From Lepisosteus oculatus (lineage: Eukaryota > Chordata > Actinopteri > Semionotiformes > Lepisosteidae), in the NCBI RefSeq assembly GCF_040954835.1, contig NC_090706.1, positions 26,545,148-26,609,147 of the forward strand: 64,000 bases of DNA, written 5' to 3'. The notes beneath the pieces are model-generated. The model ran no database searches. It was not told where the DNA came from and was given only the letters and a program-made list of their open reading frames with translations. Position 1 is the first letter of the stretch. Each line of letters opens with the position of its first letter. Positions 22,101-31,395 of the stretch are shown in pieces. The translations under genes and the position numbers were made by a program.

Positions 22101-24875
22101 CTGGCCAGAACAATCCCTACTGTACATCTCAATCCTATTTTAATCAGCCGGAACCAGTGGAACACGCCATTCAATCCCACACCCCATTTACTTCATCACA
22201 GCCCCAAATGAGACGCGGCTCAATATATTTCAAAACCTATACAATGACATCCTGTCCAAGGCATTCCTGCTGCTTACGGAGGCCCAGCACAATGGGAGCT
22301 AATGTATTGACCAGTGATCAAATATTGTTCCTAATTGTATTTTAATTGTTATAGATCGTTAAAAACAACATAAAATAAGAGGCTTTCATAGGAGAATATA
22401 CAGTACTGTCACATTGTGCTCATTTAGTTGCTACTGCTGTAGCTTATTGATCCAGAGTTAACAAAAGGTTAACAGTTCCCTAACTTCAGAACTATGAGAT
22501 GCATGTAAATTTAAATGAATACATTCATTTGTTACTGTACTTCAGAATAAATATACTTAAATCTCCATCTATGTAATGGCACTGTTATGCAAAAAAGAAA
22601 AAAACTACAAGGCTTTGTCAATTGCATCCTTTGCTGTTTGATATAACTGCTGAAATGTTTCCTTCTAAGATTTCACACTAATTTAGCTACTCTAAGAGTT
22701 TAATGTTTAGCTGGACAAGTTACAAAAGGCCTTTTCCAAACTGATAATTTGTAGTTTTTCCAGGTCTGATAAAAGGTTTCTGAGACAATGACAAAAAAAT
22801 CAACTAAATCTGAAATATTTTATCAGAAATGTCAGAAATGAAATTCCCTCATTAATCTATAAGATGAGAGAGATATAAATATCACTTTATTGGCCATACA
22901 CATTTTCTTATATTAGGAATTTGTCTTTTTTCACATATCTCAACTTGCTCTCCATGAGATACACAGACAAGGCAAAAAGCTTGGGGTCAGATCACAGGTC
23001 AGCCATTTATACAGCACCCCTGGAGCAGTTGGAGTTAAGCGTCTTGCTCAGGGCCCCAACAGATTAGGATTCCTCTGCCAGCTGCAGGATATGAACCAGC
23101 AACCTTCCAGCCACAGGCACAGATCCTTAGCCACATAGCCACTGCACCACCCCAGCTCTGTTCCAATCAATCCTTTGGGCTAATTCACAGAGATACAAAA
23201 CGTTTTTTTTCCTAAAGAAATGAAATGGGTACTAAATCCATAAAATGCCAAATTGTAAACTTTTGTGAGTGTTTTCTTCTTTTGCCTTTGTTGAATTCAA
23301 TTCTATATCATTGTACCCTAGGGGCAGTCACGTCCACAAGGCTGTGGACATAGTGTGTGATGATTACACAGTTGTCCACGCTCCCTTCACAGGCATGTTG
23401 AGGGGTCGAGTTCAGCCACATGGGGATTCCAGCACTAATGATGATGGTGTTGAACTCTCAAACTCAGGTGAGATATGATGCCTCAATGTCTGCTTTCATA
23501 AGCACCTTATTCCCAAAGGCAAAACTAACCCATCTCAGTCCTGAGGTGTCTGCCCACCTTTCTGCAAATATAATGACGGTGGAAAATATAATGACTAAAT
23601 GGAACTAATTTAATCTCACAGCATATTCAATTTAAACAAAGTAACAAGACATCAAATTATTTTTTTCTACATCTTCAGCAGCTAAAAAAATCTTACTGTG
23701 CTTGAAACAAATGATGAGCTACATATCTGCAATAATATTACCATTGTCTGATTATGCCAAGCAAACATTAGTGTAATGTAAACTAGCCAATGTGCAAGAA
23801 GATGTTTTGATGAACTCCACATTCTCTGTAAAACTTGACCCAGGAAGCTTGAGAAATGTTAATAATCTCACAAAAGGCTAGGAGTGCACAAACATCTGAC
23901 AGCAACGATGGTAATTAAGATTACATCTGCAATCTCTCATTAGCTTCCATTTCACATATACACACAAACTGGCTGGTTTGCTTTGAAAAACAACCATGCT
24001 GCCATTAGCCGTAATTAAGTGAGGAGAGAAAACAGTTCATTAAAGGAAAGATACACTTTAGGTCACACAGCAGCTTATGCTGTTTTTGTAAAGCAAGCGA
24101 TTTGGAAAGAAAACAAAGAGTGAAGTTCATATCAGAGAAGACTATTAATAAATGTTTATTAAAATCACAGTAAAATATGGCTTTTGTGGCTTTGGCTAGG
24201 ACAAGCTATTAATTAGTAAAGCCTTTTTAGTGATACTGAGAAATAAACTGAGATGGATTCCAATGTCAGATTCCAGATACTGATGATTGTAGGTAAGTCT
24301 ATCCAGAAGGTTGCTTAATAAGATTTCCTTATAACACATATAAAGTCAAGAGTTGGCCTGCTCTACAGCAAGCTTTTGGGTTTCTTTTGCTCAGACTTGA
24401 ACAGATTCTTCATAACAAAACAGGTATAATTTCTTACACAGATTTTCAGATATATTGGCTTTCAACTGTCTCAAAACAATAGTTTTGTGTCAAACGTGTT
24501 TGTAGGCAAGTCACATAATTTAGCTAAAAGGCAGTATTCTTACAGACATTTTTTCTTTTAATTGTAAAAGAAAGCAGGCGTATGTAGTAGTATATACTAT
24601 TATATATACTATTATATAATAATATTATAACTAAAAAGGACTGCTTAGAAAATATCTACATATCCATTGATCAATCCATCTGCCTATTCACCTTTTTATC
24701 TTTTAAAGTGCACTGCGTGAAGATTTTCAATATCCGTCCCAGCCGATACAAAGGATTCGTCTCCAAAGGCGAGAGCCTGGGCTACGTGCTCCCTATGCAG
24801 GAAAAGTATTCCGGGATCACCTCTCACCTTCATCTCCAGATGTGTGACAAATCTGATCCTACACCCTACATTTAA
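19087..24875 (+). CDS. lect2: LECT2 with an extra N-terminal six-cysteine module; join of five coding exons
   Basis: Coding exons are 19087-19129, 20796-20969, 21558-21651, 23322-23467 and 24709-24875. All introns are GT-AG and the join gives 207 residues plus TAA. Residues 1-23 form a signal peptide ending in GLA. Residues 24-37 are a basic linker. Residues 38-70 are a six-cysteine module. Residues 74-207 are the LECT2 chain. The zinc ligands of the M23-type fold are present (H109 and D113 in HKAVD, H194 in the HLH motif), as are the six usual LECT2 cysteines (81, 92, 97, 115, 155, 198). The family is a secreted hepatokine and leukocyte chemotactic factor, known to keep the zinc site of lysostaphin-like peptidases while being regarded as non-proteolytic. 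The usual length is about 150 residues, and the surplus is the extra module. The ATG was chosen because it opens a hydrophobic leader, has A at -3, and ends at a GTAAGT donor in the phase needed downstream. Confidence 0.9.
20796..20969 (+). CDS. lect2: LECT2 extra exon: end of signal peptide, basic linker and six-cysteine module
   Basis: Preceded by a pyrimidine-rich TTATAG acceptor and followed by G|GTACAG. It starts and ends in phase 1, so it can be included or skipped without a frame change. It encodes residues 15-72. Cysteines 38, 45, 52, 61, 69 and 70 are spaced C-x6-C-x6-C-x8-C-x7-CC, with GGIC in the first half and CAGPATRQCC at the end. The mature part is cationic (about eleven Lys/Arg against three Asp/Glu). 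Standard vertebrate LECT2 lacks this exon. The cysteine spacing resembles beta-defensins (C, GG/GxC, C, C, CC). The CxGPxxxQCC ending recalls small modules found beside peptidoglycan-active domains in microbes and invertebrates. Which relation is real cannot be settled from the sequence alone. Confidence 0.85.
21558..21651 (+). CDS. lect2: LECT2 exon opening the canonical LECT2 chain
   Basis: Encodes DSGAWDVLCSGHHSNRVRGC and the following FGCGHFNSK segment, with LECT2 cysteines 81, 92 and 97. It enters in phase 1 after CTTCCAG and leaves in phase 2 at AG|GTATCC. These phases are the expected ones for the second exon of ordinary LECT2 genes. Confidence 0.9.
22862..23162 (-). mobile_element. 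tRNA-derived SINE, full-length copy
   Basis: On the minus strand it starts with a GGGGTGGTGCAGTGG head, an A-box-like TGGCTAAGG and a B-box-like GGTTCATATCC, so it carries a Pol III promoter of tRNA type. Its 3' end reads GGCCAATAAAGTGATATTTA, a LINE-like tail. It lies antisense in LECT2 intron 3. The same family occurs in the opposite orientation at 35889-36148. Confidence 0.75.
23322..23467 (+). CDS. lect2: LECT2 exon with the HxxxD zinc-ligand pair
   Basis: Begins after CCCTAG and ends at G|GTGAGA, so it is phase 2 in and phase 1 out. It encodes GSHVHKAVDIVCDD, then VVHAPFTGML and DDGVELSNS. H109 and D113 are the first two zinc ligands, and C115 is a conserved LECT2 cysteine. Confidence 0.92.
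24709..24875 (+). CDS. lect2: LECT2 last coding exon with the HxH zinc-ligand motif
   Basis: Begins after TTTTAAAG in phase 1 and ends at TAA 24873-24875. It encodes CVKIFNIRPSRYKG, LGYVLPMQEKYSGITSHLHL and MCDKSDPTPYI. The C-terminal pattern is nearly invariant in LECT2. H194 is the third zinc ligand, and C155 and C198 are conserved cysteines. Confidence 0.95.
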
Positions 24876-25003
24876 AGTGTATCGTGCTTTGAAATAGAAA
24901 GTGGGCACGAGTCTACTTTGTTGCTAAATATTACTTGACCTTCAAGGCAATTCCATTAAACTTTAGTGTCCCGGGAGTATTTTCCAATATAAAAACAATG
25001 AAT

Positions 25004-25009
25004 AATAAA
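25004..25009 (+). terminator. lect2: Polyadenylation signal of LECT2
   Basis: AATAAA lies 129 bp after the stop codon. It is the first canonical hexamer downstream. Confidence 0.6.
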
Positions 25010-25073
25010 TCATATTATTGTAACCGGATAATTTCTCCAAGGGAGTATATATGTTGTAGAAGTTCTATTATAA

Positions 25074-25087
25074 CCAGTAGAGGGCAG
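25074..25087 (+). promoter_or_regulatory. CTCF motif, exact core match
   Basis: CCAGTAGAGGGCAG fits CCASYAGRKGGCRS at all 14 positions, about 200 bp past the LECT2 stop. Assuming equal base use, an exact match is expected well under once in a window this size. Confidence 0.5.
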
Positions 25088-25112
25088 AACGCATTTTATT
25101 TATAGTCGTTCA

Positions 25113-25158
25113 GGTGGGTAGCTGCGTCAGCATGCGTAGGCTGCAAAGAACAAGTATA
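25113..25158 (-). repeat. 3'-end fragment of the dispersed AATAAACC/GCATGCTGACGCAG repeat family
   Basis: On the minus strand it reads TTGTTCTTTGCAGCCTACGC followed by ATGCTGACGCAGCTACCC. This is the same 3' end as the copies at 27.8, 32.7 and 46.8 kb. Only the last 45 or so bases remain. Confidence 0.6.
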
Positions 25159-25186
25159 GTCTGTGCATGGCACTGTCTATAACGCA

Positions 25187-25200
25187 GCACTAGATGGCGA
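25187..25200 (+). promoter_or_regulatory. CTCF-like motif, second of a pair
   Basis: GCACTAGATGGCGA matches 12 of 14 positions of the core. It has the same orientation as the exact motif 113 bp upstream. The repeat fragment lies between them. Confidence 0.35.
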
Positions 25201-26439
25201 CCGTCACCAACAAAAACACAAATTATCATTTACAACGCTCTTAAAATGCAGTAGGTTGTTTAAGACAAAATTGGCTCAGATCAATCCTGTGTTTATCTCG
25301 GAATATATGCTGTTAATTTTGATTTATAGATACATTTGAGGAAATTCAACAATATTTACAGTTATGCTGACAAAGTAGAACTTTTATCCTAATTTTTAAT
25401 AGTCTTTTAATTAATCTTTGCTGAGCGCTAATTTTTTCAGGGCCAAGAACAGTTGCATTGTTCCAGCCAAACTTGGGGGGAACAAATATCTGATTCCTTT
25501 TGGCCTGGCTTATAATCATCTTTGAACTCTTTTATTACAATCACATGAGCTTTGTACCTATCTGATACAAACTCTTGCTTATCATCAATAAGTGTTGCTT
25601 TGTCCATTTTCACTGTTGTGCTGCATTTCTCAGGTTATGTGATAGCCAGACTGCTGATCTTTCACATAAATATTTTTCATTCACTATGCATACACTACAA
25701 GTTATATGCTTTACAGCTACTTTCATATAAATCAAAGATTATATAAGCCAATTGCCAGGGCCCTGGCCAAAGTGTCTGCAGGCTTTCATTAAATCTTGAA
25801 AGTAAATGAACTAAAACATCCAGGGACTGGTACACTTAACAGATTCTCTCAGTTCTTCAAGTACTGCTTTAAAGACACCTAGAAAACCTGCAGACTCACT
25901 TGCTCTTCAGGACCAGGACTGGATGCCCTGCATTCATATTTTAATTACTTTACAAAGTGAACATGCTTTCATGTTGTTTGTGGCTTTTTTAAATCATACT
26001 AGGTACTGCAAATGTTTTAAATGAATTAAATTTAGGATCGATTTCAACCTTGTGTAGAGATCATTTTCCTTTTTCCCATTTATTATATACTCTTAGACTC
26101 TTGTTCATTACAAATAAAATATAACAAATATATTTAGTTTTATATGCAGTTACTATTGTTTGACTATAAACTATTTTCCAGTATTAGTTTCATATAATTG
26201 CAGGATGAACAGAAGCAGTGTATGCCATTTTTCACATATATTAGAGAGTTTTCAGACGTTTCAGAAAAGAAACATTATTTTTCAGCTGTGCAGCCTACTT
26301 CTGGTTTGACTGAATGAGTTGAGATGGCTTACAGGCTTGTGATACCTAGTGAATAACTAGGAATACCTGGGAAAATAAAGCTTAGTCTATACTAGGGGGC
26401 ACCACAAGTGGTGGGCAGGTTGTTCCCTTGCCAGGCTCA

Positions 26440-27107
26440 ATGGGGTTGAAGTGTGCTGCTGAGGAACAAAAATGGCCAGCTGAGCTAGGGCTGACAGGTG
26501 ACAACACCTGTCGAGAATTGAACACCTCCCAGGGCCGTGACGACTCGCTCAGGCTGCTTGTCTCAACTTCCCGCCTACACTTAACAGGTTATTAGTTCAT
26601 TAGTCCAGGATATTTAATCCTTGATCATCTACTGTTCCGGTACTGTCATAGAGCTACCTTCTGGCAAGAGTAGTGTTCAAAGCACAACAAACCTGCTTTC
26701 AAGAAATACACTCAGTCTATCAGCACCCCATCTACACAGCCGAGCACTGGACCAGTGGCAAAATACTGTACCTCTAACTGACCAGCCATGGTTATTGATG
26801 CCCCTGCCCTGCTGTGCCCCAATTGCTGTGCTCCCCTCCAGCCTCAGATTGCTCTCACCTGCCATCACCCGTCTTGTTCGGCTATCTTTGCCTGCCTTTG
26901 AAACTCCGATCTGGTTCGGCTATATCCATCAGCTCACTGGGATCAAGCATTTGGATTCCTCAGCCTTTCGGCAAGACGCAGTTCTCTTCATCCACTCGCC
27001 AAGCAGTAACACCCTGACTATACTATCAGCCCACAGGTGTGCGGTCTCGGGGGGAGGGAGTGAACGACAGACTAGCTGCTGCTGTGTCAGGGGTGCAAGT
27101 GGTCAAA
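26440..27107 (+). repeat. GC-richer, repeat-like block of unknown class
   Basis: This stretch is clearly richer in G+C than its surroundings and stays open for 163 codons on the + strand (26621-27112). The predicted peptide is low in recognisable motifs, rich in Ser, Leu and Pro, and has no known domain. Its last 80 bases (27028-27106) are shared with 17075-17153. It is most likely part of an old interspersed element rather than a gene. Confidence 0.4.
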
Positions 27108-27740
27108 AATAAATAAAACACAAGGAGAAACTACATATACACATGAAGTACAAACTGAACCAGAAAAGACATTGAATGTTTTGATCAAGTGTTAATTTAT
27201 TTCTTTGTAACAAAATTCAAGACATTTCTACAATCCGTGTCAACAAAAGAATGTTTCAAAACAACCTCAGGATCGCAACACCATTGTTTACATGTATTTA
27301 GATAATGTATACATATAGTTTCAAACTGAAACACAATTAAGCTACTTTAAGGCAGAATTTAAACATGTCCACCAAAAAAAAACACCTATATTTAGTTTAT
27401 TTAATCCTGTAAATTTAAATAAGAAGCTCAAGATTGTCTTATCAATCGTGGACAACACATTTTTAAAGAGGAACCATAACCACATATTTAGAGTGTCTAA
27501 TGCGTATGAGTACAGCTGTGAAAAAATCAAACAAACACAATAGCAATCCAGATTGAATTAAATTCTGAGGCACCCATTGGCATTTGGGACCAAAGCTGGA
27601 TTCAATCAGTTAACTGCTTTTATAAAGTGTATTCTTTCTGTTAGATACTGATTAAATGTGTGTGTGTGGATAATGCAAGGCTCATCTTTAAGCACATAGT
27701 TTTACTTGTGCCACATACCTGTATATTGCCCTTTATGAGG

Positions 27741-27893
27741 AACAAGTAAAAGGTTTATTCCATGCTGAAAAGAGAAAAAAAAGAAACAACATTTCAGCCG
27801 AAATGTTGCGTTTCCTTTCTTTTCTTTTCAGCATGGAATAAACCTTTTACTTGTTGCTTTGCAGACTACCTATGCTGACGCAGCTACCTCCTT
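27741..27893. repeat. Head-to-head inverted copies of a dispersed repeat forming a 55-bp-arm hairpin
   Basis: The arm 27741-27795 pairs with 27800-27855 around an AGCC loop with few mismatches. Each arm contains CATGCTGAAAAG/CTTTTCAGCATG and GGTTTATTCC/GGAATAAACC. The right copy continues to 27893 with the family 3' end, ending in TGACGCAGCTACC. Two copies joined head-to-head, the left one truncated, explain the structure. Confidence 0.8.
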
Positions 27894-30751
27894 GTACTAT
27901 TGTCCTTTATTGCCCTGAACATTTTCCGGAGGAAGTCTCTCTCTTTTTTTTATGGCCCACAAAATATGAAAGGATTTGCCTTAAACAGAAAAAAAATGTA
28001 AACATGGTTTTCACAATCAAATATTCATCTATTTTAAAGTGCTTTGTTAATTGTGATTTTTTATTGGTTGTATAAGATTTGTACATACAACATCAGCACA
28101 AGATAAATATTTAAATCTGATAAGTATATTAAACTAATTTGCACAAAAGGCAAAAGCTAAGTTTGGTAAAACACTAAGTTGATTGTTTACCTAAATATTA
28201 GACATTCGGTATTTAGTACTCCCCTTTTAAACAGAGAAATATTAAAAAATCCCCTTCGAAACTGACAATTCAGGTGAGGGAATATATTTCCTTGCCTTAA
28301 ATATCTCAGCTGCAACATCAAATTATGAGTAAAAGTACTAATACAGACCTATGCAAACTAGCAATTTATTAATAACAAATAATAGTACTAGGATCTGTTC
28401 AGTAACTCAAAGTGTCTTACAAAGCCATGTGTTTTAACTTGGAATTTCTAGGACGAACAGAGAACAGAACGGAATGGCCATTTCTCATTCTTTATTTAAT
28501 CCAGAATCAAAATTAAGCACTCAAAATGATTAAGGTTATGTTCTGTGGCCCTTATCCTTGAAAGTGGAACAGCAAATATGTGCACCTTAAGGAATGAATA
28601 AATGAACCTCATGATGAAAGATGTATGCCTCTGGCCAACAGAGAGTCACCAACAGGTGAGAAGTAGAATTTGTAATCGGTAAAAGATTAGATTTAGTCTG
28701 ATTTTTGTTCTTCACCTTTTACCTCTAAATAACCAACATTTTAAGCTTAAAGACAGAACCTTGTGTGCAGTTTGAATACTGTGATTTGAAGTGAGCCTAG
28801 CAAAAACAGAAACAATACAAAAATCCCAAAACTCAAAAATATCTCCTTCAGCCATTTTACTTGACTGTATTTTCATTGTCTGCCAAACATTTCTGGTGAA
28901 ATAATTCTTCTTCTTCTATTTGTATTTTTAAAAGAACAGATTGTAATTTTATTCCTGTTTCACTTTGGATCACTTTTCATCATCAATGCATCATACAAAA
29001 TACTGCTAATTGGATGGGATGCTTTCATATTAATCATTGGGAGAGTCGATGAGCTATTATGCACGTTTCACCAGAAGAATGAAATAAATCATATTTAAAT
29101 GTTTAAAATTTTCCATTAATTAACTTTTTTACATTACCTTAATTTAGTATGTTGATTTCTATATACACTTCAATAATTAGAATTTTAACTTCTGACTACA
29201 AACCAATGTCCTGCACTTTTTCTGTAATTTGAAACTGCTTCAGTTCCTATGTTCCAGCTGGATATTATCCATCGATCATCACTATAGTACCTAATAACAA
29301 TTACAAAACAATTTTGATTCAAAGAAGCAGTTCTGCATACAATACAGATATGCTTAATGAAGACAAATTATTTAGTGTGCTTAAGCTTTACAAAACAACT
29401 AACATGACGGTTGTGAAAGTATTTTTGTTCAAATTTGTTCCACTGAGAAAAACTCTGTGTGGAAAAAAGAGCAGTTCCAAGCCCTTTTTTCCCCATGTCT
29501 GTCTTATTGCTTGTTGGATTTAACCCTATAACTTCTACAATCACCTTTACAAAACTGGTAACAAAGAACTTTGAACAGCATCCCACAAGCTATCACCTTG
29601 GTTAAGGATGTTCAAACAAAAATATGACAACAGAACTTCTTATGAAGTACACCTTTTTCCTGTGTAAATCTAAAAACACTGGAAAAAATTAAAAGATAGA
29701 ATCACTACACACAATTAATTTGTCAAATTCAGCCCTAAATCCTAGAAATAAGCCTTAGCAAATACAAATAAATCACATGGACATTGCTGCAGAAAATAAT
29801 AATATCAACCTTTACCACATCTCAATTGCCACTTAGGTGACAAGGAAATTAAAAAGTCTTAACTACCGATGCAAATGGAGCTTTCATAAAGTCTGCTGTT
29901 CTTATTTCTAATGGAAATAAAAACTATTATGTATTTACAGTTTTAAGAGATCAAGCGCTAAATCGCGCAGCAAATATGGAGAAGCCAATGACTTATATCT
30001 ATTAACAGTATGTCATCTCCTCTGACTCCTTACACAGGACAAACAGAGCTCAAGTCATACTATAAAAAGCCCGATATAATCAGCTTCAAAGGAATCAAGA
30101 CATTTGAAATGTTTTTTTTCTTAAAATGCATAAATGCATTCACAAACTGTCCATGGACGCAACCTACTAAAATAAAACGTCTCAAAAGACAACGCAACAG
30201 CTATTAATAGCCATGTGTAAATTGTACAAAAAAATCCTTAGCTCCATAAAAAAGGATACTGATTAATGCTCTATGGCAATATGTAAATTAAAACGAATTC
30301 TGTTAAATGTGGTTATCAGTTTTGTTTTGTTCATTATGTAGTTACTTCATTCTCGGACCTCCTCATTTAATTCTACATTGCCTCCTATTTGAAGATTATT
30401 TACAACTTGGTAATGACCGTCTCTTTCACAAGACATCATCTTTGGATTCTAAAGGATCAGGGCGTTAACTGCTGTTCCTAAAGAAAGGGTGGATTCAGCT
30501 CTTACAGCACGTAGTGGAAGGAAAAAAGCAAAAGAAGCAAAATAAACCTCCCTCACTGCCTCATAATTTCTCGGCTCAGTCAGGTTCCATTTTCTGTGCT
30601 TTCAAGAATCGCAAACTCCACACTAGTATACCTATGAAAAGGAGATTCATCCTTACTGGATTTTTTTTTTGTTTTCTTGAAGGTTCTTGCACAAGATTCC
30701 CTTCTGGGACCTTTCATTATGAGGAGGATGAGTTTAGACATTAGATGGCCT

Positions 30752-31395
30752 TTACCAAGTTGGCATCATGTCTGGAAACCACATCCGCCCGAGATGTTTA
30801 GACACCTCAAAGTGAATTTGCTCCACATTATAGCTGTTGTCTGGGATCAGGACCTCCTCCATTATGGAAAGCTGGGTCAGCCGCCCGCCGCACATCTTCA
30901 CGAACTCGATGAAGCCGCTACAGGTGACCTCACACTCCCCCAGCCCAATGGCCGTCAGGTTCTTGCAGCGGTCTGCAATCCGGATCAGCTCATCGTCCAG
31001 GGGCTCGAAGCCATTCGCACACACCACGAGCTCCACCAGCCTGGGGCAGTTCAGCCCGATGCGCCCCAGCATCTCCTTGCTGACGGCCCGGCCAAAATAC
31101 AGGTGCGTGACAGGGGTCTCCTCGCGAAAGAAGGGGTCAAACTCCTCCTCGTAGAGGAAGAAGTACATGACGATGTTGACCTTGGGGGAGTGCTTCACCA
31201 AGGCATCCCAGCTCCTCTTCTTGATGGTATGGAACTGAGTCTGCCCAGGGTTCTCACTGACCACATCGATGCGAAGATGCTCCAGGTGCACGTGCTTCTC
31301 ACTCGACAGAGCCAAGAGCAGTTCGTCACTCAGGAGGTGATAATTCAGCGCCAGCTCCCGTAGGCCGTGGCACTGGTCTGCCACACAAAGAATAC
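30752..31395 (-). CDS. fbxl21: FBXL21 last coding exon (C-terminal LRRs and CRY-contacting tail)
   Basis: Enters in phase 1 after a TATAG acceptor and runs 214 codons to TAA. It starts [19 protein letters not shown] and contains [31 protein letters not shown] and the end FPDMMPTW. It is clearly GC-richer than the surrounding DNA. It has a long antisense open frame that is only a shadow. Confidence 0.95.

Larger units (their letters stand above)
25210..30751. other. Interval between the 3' ends of LECT2 and FBXL21
   Basis: LECT2 and FBXL21 converge on this 5.5 kb. It contains a GC-richer block at about 26440-27110, a hairpin repeat (27741-27855) and, next to 30751, the presumed FBXL21 3' untranslated region. 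No clear minus-strand AATAAA was found within 500 bp of the FBXL21 stop; the nearest candidates seen are near 28.4-28.5 kb, so the untranslated region may be about 2 kb. No other gene was recognised. Confidence 0.55.

Noticed and set aside
22013-22345. 110-codon open frame inside LECT2 intron 3
   Set aside because: Starts with ATG but shows no known domain, no acceptor/donor pair in matching phase, and interrupts no expected LECT2 sequence.
26621-27112. 163-codon open frame as a protein gene
   Set aside because: Does not start with ATG, has no domain and no splice context, and its end is a repeat shared with 17.1 kb; treated as repeat DNA.
30677-31363. 228-codon open frame on the + strand
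   Set aside because: It is antisense to FBXL21 exon 4 and reflects the GC-rich codons of that exon; it has no family motif of its own.
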